A stretch of DNA of 5,052 nucleotides from NCBI GenBank assembly GCA_018896315.1, contig JAHIMV010000074.1, positions 1 to 5,052 of the forward strand. Reading direction: 5' to 3'. Under the pieces are notes generated by a model. The model saw nothing but the letters and a program-made list of their open reading frames with translations. It was not told the DNA's origin and did no database searches. Shown in pieces: positions 1-4,784 of this stretch. The number at the start of each line of letters is the position of its first letter. Positions within the stretch are counted from its first letter, which is position 1. The translations under genes and the position numbers were made by a program. Origin of the DNA: Patescibacteria group bacterium (GTDB taxonomy: Bacteria; Patescibacteriota; Patescibacteriia; UBA2591; UBA6264).

Positions 1-320
1 TATTGGCTAATTTTATTTTCATATTTTTCAACTAAATGATAATCCGGGTTTAAAAGTTTTAATTTTTTTTCTTTACAGATTCTTTGAATACTAGCGTTGT
101 TTTTAAAGACAATTATATTTGATTTTAAAGGAAATGATTTTTTTTCTAAAATTTCCGCAGTATCTTTAGGCGGAGTAGTGGCAACAATTTTGTAGTTTAG
201 TAATTTACCCAACCCAGAGCCCCTTTCCTTATATCGAGTAACATAAAATAAAGGTTTTTTAGAAATCTTTTTTTCAATTTTATCGCGAAGTTCTTTATTA
301 CTAATCATTTTTTTACTCAT
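1..320 (-). CDS. Partial protein (N-terminal 106 aa), probable ATP-grasp-like enzyme
   Basis: An uninterrupted reading frame runs from ATG at 320 to the window edge with no stop. It gives a lysine-rich, soluble N-terminal fragment beginning MSKKMISNKELRDKIEKKI. A beta-alpha pattern follows (KPLFYVTRYKERGSG at about 22-36, NIIVFKNNASIQRICKEKK at about 70-88), then LLNPDYHLVEKYENKIS at about 89-105. The NP...(V)EKxENKI stretch resembles the end of the pre-ATP-grasp domain of ATP-grasp ligase-like proteins in Patescibacteria. The nucleotide-binding part would lie outside the window, so this identity is a tentative inference. The start at 320 is preferred because an AGGGA lies about 10 bases upstream. 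An in-frame ATG at 347 has no such site. The gene follows the Fic gene on the same strand with a 52-base gap and no visible terminator, so the two may be co-transcribed. No signal peptide or membrane segment is seen. Confidence 0.72.
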   Translation of the reverse strand, partial: MSKKMISNKELRDKIEKKISKKPLFYVTRYKERGSGLGKLLNYKIVATTPPKDTAEILEKKSFPLKSNIIVFKNNASIQRICKEKKLKLLNPDYHLVEKYENKISQ

Positions 321-355
321 TGGGAAACAGTCCCTATTTTTATACATTAGGAAAC
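318..355 (-). promoter_or_regulatory. Start region with AGGGA ribosome binding site and a repeated start context
   Basis: On the minus strand AGGGA (331-335) lies about 10 bases before the ATG at 320 and is the only convincing Shine-Dalgarno-like site in the window. GGGA and TCCC (322-334) can pair around a 5-base loop, which would partly mask it. The context GTTTCC(T/C)AATG occurs twice, ending at the ATGs at 320 and 347, exactly 27 bases (nine codons) apart. This leaves two candidate in-frame starts. The ribosome site favours the downstream one. Confidence 0.4.
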
Positions 356-372
356 ACTTTATAAGACATTTT

Positions 373-1521
373 CTAATCGTTACCAATAAAAATATCTAGA
401 TATTCCTTGTAAATATAGGATTGACCATATTTTTTGTTTTTGTCTTTTAGCTTTAGAATTCCCATTTTAATAAATCTATCAATAACAGTTTGCGCTCCGG
501 CGCGAGTAAAACCTGTCCAATTTTGAATTACACGAACATTTATAATTGGCTGGCCGTAAAGTTTTGGCAAAACAATAGCCGCGCTTTCTGAAGCGCGCTT
601 GCCAAGCGTTTGAATTTTTATTATATTTTTTTCACGTAACATGGTAATTTTATTGACAATCTTTATTGCCTCATTTGCGATTTCAATTACACCGTCAAGG
701 AAAAAATCTATCCAATCAGAGACAATACTATTATGATATCCAAATAATTTTTCATAATATAATTTTTGGTGTTTTTTAAAATAGGACGACAAAAACAAGA
801 CAGGTTTTTCTAAATAACCTTCTTTCCAAAGGTAAAATGTAATTAACATTCTGCCAGTTCTTCCATTACCGTCTAAAAACGGATGGATTGTTTCAAACTG
901 CGCGTGAATAAGTCCCGCTTTTATTATGGATGGTATGGCATCGTCGGTATGTATGAATTTTTCTAAGTCATTTAACGCTCTATGCATATCATTAACGGGT
1001 GGTGGTACAAATCTGGCGTTATCTGGCCTGGTTCCGCCAATCCAATTTTGACTTTTGCGAAATTCGCCTGGATTTGAAAAGTGAGTCATGCGCGCTTTGC
1101 GCATCAGTTGTTGATGTAATTCTTTTACAAATCGAAGAACCATGGGAAAATCGTCTTTTATAACCCGCTTCATTCCATAATTAAGCGCCTTAATATAGCG
1201 TAAGATGTCATCAACATCTTCTGGTATATTTGTGTCCAGCTTAACTTCCGCCGCAATTGCGTCTATCATAGTCGCTCTTGTGCCTTCAATTTGGCTTGAT
1301 GAGGCGGCGTCTTTCCGAATATACATTAAAAGGAAAAAATCAATATCAGGAAGAAGTTGAGTAATGCCATCAAGCTTGCCAAGAAGCCTTGCCGCTTCAT
1401 TGTTTTTTTTTAGAATTTTTGAATCAAAATCAAAACCAGTTTTTGGGGGAAAAGGATGGGGCACAAAGGCTTTAAATCCTGCTTTTTGCTCTTTAAATAT
1501 GCCTATTTTTATATATTCCAT
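373..1521 (-). CDS. Class II Fic family protein (probable AMP transferase) with C-terminal winged helix
   Basis: Fic enzymes transfer AMP, or less often another nucleotide moiety, from a nucleotide to hydroxyl groups on target proteins. This 382-aa protein has the full-length class II layout. A Fic_N-type domain holds the inhibitory helix motif SSQIEG at 75-80 ([S/T]xxxE[G/N], Glu79). A GEFR..QNWIGG stretch lies at about 152-163. The Fic core carries HPFLDGNGRTGR at 213-224, with His213, Asp217, Asn219 and both Arg residues present. The C-terminal part, about 300-375, reads as a winged helix (RVIQNWTGFTRAGAQTVIDR at about 330-349 is the likely HTH). Catalysis and self-inhibition should therefore both be intact. 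It is soluble, with no signal peptide. No separate antitoxin gene is adjacent, as expected when inhibition is built in. A sigma70 promoter with TTTGTATA boxes precedes it, and the winged helix may act there (inference). There is no Shine-Dalgarno before the ATG. The gene is visibly richer in GC than the neighbouring operon. The target is unknown. Confidence 0.93.
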   Translation of the reverse strand: MEYIKIGIFKEQKAGFKAFVPHPFPPKTGFDFDSKILKKNNEAARLLGKLDGITQLLPDIDFFLLMYIRKDAASSSQIEGTRATMIDAIAAEVKLDTNIPEDVDDILRYIKALNYGMKRVIKDDFPMVLRFVKELHQQLMRKARMTHFSNPGEFRKSQNWIGGTRPDNARFVPPPVNDMHRALNDLEKFIHTDDAIPSIIKAGLIHAQFETIHPFLDGNGRTGRMLITFYLWKEGYLEKPVLFLSSYFKKHQKLYYEKLFGYHNSIVSDWIDFFLDGVIEIANEAIKIVNKITMLREKNIIKIQTLGKRASESAAIVLPKLYGQPIINVRVIQNWTGFTRAGAQTVIDRFIKMGILKLKDKNKKYGQSYIYKEYLDIFIGND

Positions 1522-1540
1522 AGATTGTTTATATTATTAT

Positions 1541-1595
1541 AATATATACAAAGTATAGTAGTTTGTATATATTGTGTCAATACATGTATACAAAC
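1541..1595. promoter_or_regulatory. Putative operator: three alternating TTTGTATA boxes over the Fic promoter
   Basis: Box 1 is TATACAAA (1545-1552), box 2 is TTTGTATA (1562-1569) and box 3 is TATACAAA (1587-1594). Boxes 1 and 2 form a perfect 12-base inverted repeat, AATATATACAAA-N9-TTTGTATATATT (1541-1573), that contains the -10. Boxes 2 and 3 form an inverted repeat (1561-1595, 11 of 12 positions paired) that contains the -35. Boxes 1 and 3 are 42 bases apart, about four helical turns. This suggests a dimeric repressor with two overlapping sites. The binding protein is unknown; the winged helix of the Fic protein is one candidate. Confidence 0.5.
1552..1580 (-). promoter_or_regulatory. Sigma70-type promoter of the Fic gene
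   Basis: Reading the minus strand, the -35 is TTGACA (1575-1580), the spacer is exactly 17 bases, and the -10 is TATACT (1552-1557, one mismatch to TATAAT). Transcription would start near 1545, giving a leader of about 24 bases without a Shine-Dalgarno sequence. The position, spacing and near-consensus boxes make this a strong sequence-only promoter call. Confidence 0.75.
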
Positions 1596-1712
1596 ATTAA
1601 ATAATTGGATAAAATAATTTATTAAAATACGTTTTTGCAAGAAAAAATTTTAAAGCAAATAGATTTGATTATCAACAAGTATGCTTGCTCATTATAGCAA
1701 AACAAAACATGC
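1596..1712. other. AT-rich intergenic stretch between divergent promoters, no gene seen
   Basis: No start-stop frame with coding character or RNA fold is evident here. The only small symmetries are TTGAT-T-ATCAA (1665-1675), which uses the same half-sites as the ArsR-type operator downstream but everted; TTGCT-N6-AGCAA (1685-1700); and the direct repeat ATGCTTG (1681-1687 and 1709-1715), whose second copy runs into the -35 of the operon promoter. Any regulatory role is unproven. Confidence 0.4.
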
Positions 1713-1741
1713 TTGACAATAAAACTTAAAAAGGATAACAT
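1713..1741 (+). promoter_or_regulatory. Sigma70-type promoter of the arsR operon
   Basis: A perfect -35 TTGACA (1713-1718) is followed after 17 bases by TAACAT (1736-1741), a 4-of-6 match to the -10 that keeps the important first T, second A and last T. Transcription would start near 1748, inside the operator, giving a leader of about 80 bases before the ATG at 1827. It is divergent from the Fic promoter, with about 130 bases between the two -35 boxes. Confidence 0.6.
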
Positions 1742-1759
1742 ATCAATGAGTATTGATAT
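1740..1759. promoter_or_regulatory. ArsR/SmtB-type operator
   Basis: A perfect inverted repeat, ATATCAAT-GAGT-ATTGATAT, overlaps the end of the -10 and the predicted transcription start. Its core, ATCAA-N6-TTGAT, has the spacing and sequence typical of operators bound by ArsR/SmtB dimers. The first gene downstream encodes such a protein. The likely logic is autorepression, with the apo-repressor blocking RNA polymerase and metal or arsenical binding releasing it. The site is seen directly; the binding is inferred. Confidence 0.65.
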
Positions 1760-1768
1760 TAAATTTAT

Positions 1769-1860
1769 ATTCTATAAAACCCCGTTAGAAATTCTATAAA
1801 TTAACGGGGGTAAAAAGTAATTTGTTATGATAAAAACAAAAAAGAAACTTTCTAACGGGG
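1769..1860. repeat. Leader repeat cluster: CCCCGTTA/TAACGGGG palindromes
   Basis: Unit A, CCCCGTTAGAAA (1780-1791), can pair with unit B, TAACGGGG (1802-1809; 8 pairs, 14-base loop). It can instead pair with unit C, TTTCTAACGGGG (1849-1860; 12 perfect pairs, 57-base loop). Unit C lies inside the first codons of the arsR-like gene and the start codon at 1827 lies in the larger loop. ATTCTATAAA is also repeated directly (1769-1778 and 1791-1800). This could be a small dispersed palindromic element or a leader RNA with alternative folds. No T-run follows on the plus strand, so it is not a convincing terminator there. Confidence 0.55.
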
Positions 1861-2165
1861 TGAAACCAAGTTGTTGTAAAAATAATTCAAACAAGAAAAT
1901 AAAACGTGCGATAGATTTTCTAAAAATAATTTCTGAAGAAAATCGCCTTAAAATTTTATGCATTTTAAAAGAAAAAGAAAAATGCGTTTGTGAGATATGG
2001 AAACATTTAGAATTGCCCCAAAATTTGATATCTCATCATTTAAAAGTTTTAAAAGATTTTAATTTGATTTCATCGAGAAAACAAGGGATAAAAGTTTTTT
2101 ATAAATTAAATCAAAGAGTCTTAATAGAATATGTTAAATTATTAAATAAATTTTTAAATCTATGA
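1827..2165 (+). CDS. arsR: ArsR/SmtB family metal(loid)-responsive repressor
   Basis: This 112-aa protein has the ArsR-family winged helix. The lead-in helix is KKIKRAIDFLKIISEENRLK (23-42). Helix-turn-helix residues LELPQNLISHHLKVLKDFNLI lie at 61-81 and the wing SSRKQGIKVFY at 82-92. The motif KCVCEIW (52-58, Cys53 and Cys55) matches the CVC metal site of ArsR, CadC and SmtB relatives. An N-terminal Cys16-Cys17 pair could complete a CadC-like four-thiolate site (inference). Cys45 is a further thiol. It would be a cytoplasmic DNA-binding dimer that leaves its operator when a thiophilic ion or trivalent arsenical binds. An ArsR-type operator lies upstream and it is the first gene of the operon. 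It overlaps the next gene by ATGA. The start is uncertain: ATG 1827 has no clear Shine-Dalgarno, and an in-frame GTG at 1860, just after a palindromic repeat, would give 101 aa and keep every known motif. The ligand cannot be read from sequence. Confidence 0.92.
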   Translation: MIKTKKKLSNGVKPSCCKNNSNKKIKRAIDFLKIISEENRLKILCILKEKEKCVCEIWKHLELPQNLISHHLKVLKDFNLISSRKQGIKVFYKLNQRVLIEYVKLLNKFLNL

Positions 2166-2395
2166 TTATTGAAATTTTGGGTTCTGGCTGCCCTAAATGC
2201 CAAGAATTAGAAGATAATGCTAAAAAGGCAGTTGAAAAATTGGGATTAAAAAGCGTTGAGATAAAACATATTCGTGATATAGACGAGATAATTGAATATG
2301 GAGTAATGTCTACACCAGCTATTGTTATAGACAATAAAGTCAAAGCATCAGGTAGAATTCCCGAAGTGGAGGAAATAAAAGGCTGGCTTAAATAA
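2162..2395 (+). CDS. Small cytoplasmic thioredoxin-like protein (redox-active disulfide type)
   Basis: This 77-aa protein has a compact thioredoxin fold. It opens with a beta strand directly followed by the active site GSGCPKC (7-13, Cys10 and Cys13). The cis-proline loop VMSTPAIVID is at 48-57 (Pro52), and it ends in a helix. The length and the glutaredoxin-like shape fit the TM0996/'redox-active disulfide protein 2' family, which often sits beside ArsP-type permeases. There is no signal peptide, so it acts in the cytoplasm, probably as a dithiol donor. Its start overlaps the arsR stop (ATGA), suggesting translational coupling. Candidate partners are the CcdA-like ArsG protein three genes downstream or the permease's CSC motif. 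It occupies the place where arsEFG operons carry arsE, but I cannot confirm homology to ArsE. Forty-five bases without a terminator separate it from the permease. Confidence 0.88.
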   Translation: MIIEILGSGCPKCQELEDNAKKAVEKLGLKSVEIKHIRDIDEIIEYGVMSTPAIVIDNKVKASGRIPEVEEIKGWLK

Positions 2396-2440
2396 TTTTG
2401 TTTATCATATTAACGACGATTAATACGCTGATTTAAACTT

Positions 2441-3553
2441 ATGAAAAAGGAGTTAAAAATTTTTATTTTACTCATTGGATTATTTTTATTTTTTTATTTT
2501 ATGCCAATGGGGTCCATGTTATTTACTGGAGCAATTTTATCCGGCTTTAAACTGCTTCATGAGTATGCCAGAGAACATGTTTTGACCTGCCTTGTTCCGG
2601 CTTTTTTTATTGCCGGCGCAATTTCAGTTTTTATTAAAAAAGATTTTATTTTACGCTATTTGGGAGGGCAGGCTAAAAAATATATTTCTTATTCCTTAGC
2701 CTCTGTGTCAGGCGCTATTTTAGCAGTTTGTTCATGTACTATTTTGCCTTTATTTGCCAGTATTAGAAAAAGAGGAGCTGGGCTTGGTCCGGCTATTACT
2801 TTTTTATTCTCAGGTCCAGCCATAAATATTGCGGCTATATTTCTAACCATGTCTGTTCTGGGGTTGAAGATTGGTTTGGCTAGGATTGTTTTTTCTATTC
2901 TAATATCAATTTTAGTCGGTCTTTCAATACAGGCTATTTTTAGAGAGAAAACAGAAAAAAAAGAATTATTTACTGAAGAGAGCAAAGAAATTGCTGTGAG
3001 CAAAAAAGTTTCAATACTTTTTTTTATTGCAATGATTGGCGTTTTAGTGGTTAATGGCTTGCAGATCAACCAATTATTAAAATATATGTTAATAATTGTG
3101 CTTGTTATAATCACGGCTGGTATAGCTATTTTTAAATTTCAACGGGAACTTAGCAAAGAATGGATTAAACAAACATGGCATTTTACTAAAATACTTTTAC
3201 CAATTTTATTTATTGGTGTATTCATCGCTGGTTTTATTATGCCCTTTCTCCCTCAAGAGTTAATTGAAAATGTTGTTGGTTCAAATTCAATTTTTAGCAA
3301 TTTAGTCGCTTCTATTTTTGGCGCTTTTATGTATTTTTCTACTTTAACAGAAATTCCTATATTACAAGCATTAATTACCAAGGGTATGTCGCAAGGCCCG
3401 GCATTAGCACTGCTTTTGGCAGGACCCTCTTTAAGTTTGCCAAACATGCTGGTAATTTTAAAAATATTGGGTAATAAAAAAACAGCCGTTTATATTTTAT
3501 TAGTTATTATTTATTCAACCATTGCTGGTTTGATTTTCGGCAGCCTGGTTTAA
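2441..3553 (+). CDS. ArsP/DUF318-type permease (COG0701 family)
   Basis: This 370-aa integral membrane protein has about ten hydrophobic segments, at roughly 7-22, 44-66, 80-106, 115-140, 143-166, 189-206, 210-231, 248-271, 285-305, 317-340 and 348-369. The family signature CSCTILPLFASIRKRGAG (97-114), with Cys97 and Cys99 in the membrane, is followed by GPAITFLFSGPAINI (116-130). A related GPALALLLAGPSLSL (319-333) lies in the second half, so the protein looks internally duplicated. A charged cytoplasmic-type linker (about 167-188) separates the halves. ArsP members export trivalent organoarsenicals; many other DUF318 members have no known substrate. Its setting behind an ArsR repressor and beside ArsF/ArsG-type genes supports metalloid or organoarsenical efflux (inference). 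Cys50 is an additional membrane thiol. The ATG at 2441 has no Shine-Dalgarno before it, and the reading frame is intact and full length. Confidence 0.9.
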   Translation: MKKELKIFILLIGLFLFFYFMPMGSMLFTGAILSGFKLLHEYAREHVLTCLVPAFFIAGAISVFIKKDFILRYLGGQAKKYISYSLASVSGAILAVCSCTILPLFASIRKRGAGLGPAITFLFSGPAINIAAIFLTMSVLGLKIGLARIVFSILISILVGLSIQAIFREKTEKKELFTEESKEIAVSKKVSILFFIAMIGVLVVNGLQINQLLKYMLIIVLVIITAGIAIFKFQRELSKEWIKQTWHFTKILLPILFIGVFIAGFIMPFLPQELIENVVGSNSIFSNLVASIFGAFMYFSTLTEIPILQALITKGMSQGPALALLLAGPSLSLPNMLVILKILGNKKTAVYILLVIIYSTIAGLIFGSLV

Positions 3554-3573
3554 AGAAATTAAAATCAAAATTC

Positions 3574-4059
3574 ATGAATAAAAAAATATTATTAACAATA
3601 TGCATTTTAATCATCAGCACTCTGACTTTAACAGGGTGTGATAATCAATCTAATATCCAACAATTAAATAATAAGCCAAGCGCAAATAATAGTACTAATA
3701 ATTTAATGTCCAAGGCAGAGAAGCGGGCTGAGAAAATTGAGGTTATGCACTTTCATGGCACAAATCAATGCTGGTCATGTATTACGCTCGGAGAATACGC
3801 CTTAAAAACTATTCAAGAAAAATTTCCAAAAGAATACGAGAATAAAATCATTATTTTTAAAGATATCAATGGTGATTTGCCGGAAAACAAAGACATTGTA
3901 ATAAAATATCAGGCCAGAGGTTCGTCACTTTTTATTAATGCCATTATAAATGGTCAAGATAACATTGAAGAGGATATAAGGGTCTGGCGTTTAGTTTCTA
4001 ACGAGACGCAATTTATTGATTATTTTGAGACCAAGCTTAAAAATCTTTTAGGTAAATAA
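3574..4059 (+). CDS. arsF: ArsF-family thioredoxin-fold lipoprotein
   Basis: This 161-aa precursor begins with a lipoprotein signal: KK at 3-4, a hydrophobic stretch 5-19, and the lipobox LTGC with Cys22 as the lipidated residue. An Asn/Ser/Gln-rich linker follows (about 23-45), then a thioredoxin-like domain. That domain starts VMHFHGTNQCWSC (57-69), with redox pair Cys66 and Cys69 and flanking His59 and His61. The FHGTxxCxxC pattern is what I recognise from the ArsF family, named for the roxarsone nitro-reducing arsEFG system of Shewanella. The usual cis-proline position seems replaced: the loop reads ARGSSLFIN (114-122). It would be membrane-anchored outside the cytoplasm. It sits one base before arsG, so the two products very likely work together, with ArsG recharging its dithiol (inference). 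Nitroreductase activity is not evident from the fold, and a general external dithiol carrier is an alternative. No Shine-Dalgarno is visible. Confidence 0.82.
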   Translation: MNKKILLTICILIISTLTLTGCDNQSNIQQLNNKPSANNSTNNLMSKAEKRAEKIEVMHFHGTNQCWSCITLGEYALKTIQEKFPKEYENKIIIFKDINGDLPENKDIVIKYQARGSSLFINAIINGQDNIEEDIRVWRLVSNETQFIDYFETKLKNLLGK

Positions 4060-4060
4060 C

Positions 4061-4780
4061 ATGATGGACTTTCTTAATATTTTAATTGATAATTATAATA
4101 TTCCATTATTAACAGCTTTTCTTTTGGGCATTTTAACATCTATAAGTCCTTGCCCTTTGGCTACTAATATTACGGCGATTGCTTATATCTCGAAAGAGAT
4201 AAAGACTGTTAAAAACACTTTGCTTAATGGTTTATTTTATACCTTAGGTCGCGGAATCAGTTATACAATTTTGGCAACTCTAATTTATTTTGGATTATCG
4301 TCTTTTCAAATTTCCAGTATTTTTCAAGGTTGGGGTGAAAAAGTTTTAGGACCCGTTTTAATTGTGATTAGTCTTATAATGTTTGGGGTAATAAAGATTA
4401 ATTCTGGATCAAGAAATAACAAGACAGAAAAGTTAAAAGAATGGTTGTCAAATAAAGGTTATATAGGTTCTTTATTGTTAGGCGTTTTATTTGCATTGGC
4501 TTTTTGCCCTTATAGCGGAGTTTTATTTTTTGGCGCGTTAATTCCATTAGTTCTTAAATCAACGGAAAGTTTGTTGCTTCCACCGTTGTTTGCCCTGGGT
4601 ACGGGGTTGCCAGTTATCATTTTTTCCTTTTTAATTGCTTTTAGTATGCAAAAAGTCAGTCGGGCTTTTCAGATTGTGCAGAAAGTTGAAAAAGTGATGA
4701 GATATACAACCGCCACCATATTTTTATGTACTGGGATTTATTATTTGCAGCATTTAATAAAATATTTAATTTTTTTATAA
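4061..4780 (+). CDS. arsG: ArsG-family membrane protein (CcdA/DsbD-like)
   Basis: This 239-aa membrane protein has six predicted helices at about 14-36, 52-78, 92-112, 134-165, 170-196 and 214-236. It carries the paired cysteines typical of the DsbD/CcdA core: Cys31 in GILTSISPCPLATNI (23-37) and Cys149 in ALAFCPYSG (145-153). The strongly conserved-looking SPCPLATNI is what I associate with the ArsG family, described as an efflux permease for aromatic amino-arsenicals. The same cysteine pair in CcdA and DsbD passes electrons across the membrane. The protein could therefore be a redox transporter supplying the ArsF lipoprotein rather than, or in addition to, an arsenical exporter. The gene starts one base after arsF ends, with ATG at 4061 and a second ATG at 4064. 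A weak AGG lies about nine bases before the first. The next gene begins four bases after its stop. Cys223 in the last helix is extra. Confidence 0.85.
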   Translation: MMDFLNILIDNYNIPLLTAFLLGILTSISPCPLATNITAIAYISKEIKTVKNTLLNGLFYTLGRGISYTILATLIYFGLSSFQISSIFQGWGEKVLGPVLIVISLIMFGVIKINSGSRNNKTEKLKEWLSNKGYIGSLLLGVLFALAFCPYSGVLFFGALIPLVLKSTESLLLPPLFALGTGLPVIIFSFLIAFSMQKVSRAFQIVQKVEKVMRYTTATIFLCTGIYYLQHLIKYLIFL

Positions 4781-4784
4781 ATTT

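Noticed and set aside
580..597. Perfect hairpin CGCGCTT-TCTG-AAGCGCG
   Set aside because: It lies within the Fic coding region with no T-run; it fits the codons for the Lys-Arg-Ala-Ser-Glu stretch and is likely chance.
1088..1104. Inverted repeat ATGCGC-GCTTT-GCGCAT
   Set aside because: It is inside the Fic coding sequence (Met-Arg-Lys-Ala-Arg region) and short; no regulatory context.
373..1521. Toxin-antitoxin pair of the Doc/Phd or FicT/FicA type
   Set aside because: No small antitoxin gene is adjacent, and the inhibitory motif is inside the Fic protein itself, making it class II.
1364..1558. Plus-strand open frame of 64 codons opposite the Fic gene
   Set aside because: It is antisense to a strongly supported Fic coding region, has no family resemblance, and no promoter or ribosome site fits it.
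1780..1810. CCCCGTTA...TAACGGGG as an intrinsic terminator
   Set aside because: On the plus strand it is followed by GTAAAAAG, not a T-run. On the minus strand four T's follow, but no minus-strand gene ends there.
1522..1826. Small RNA, tRNA or CRISPR in the divergent intergenic region
   Set aside because: No tRNA-like cloverleaf, no regular spacer-repeat array, and the repeated boxes are explained better as operators and a palindromic leader element.
2396..2440. Internal promoter or terminator between the small thioredoxin gene and the permease
   Set aside because: Only a weak ATTAA-N6-TTAAT symmetry is seen; there is no paired -35/-10 and no hairpin with a T-run.
2689..3114. Minus-strand open frame of 141 codons inside the permease gene
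   Set aside because: It is a shadow of the permease; the plus-strand frame carries the full ArsP-type signatures and the minus frame has no recognisable domain.
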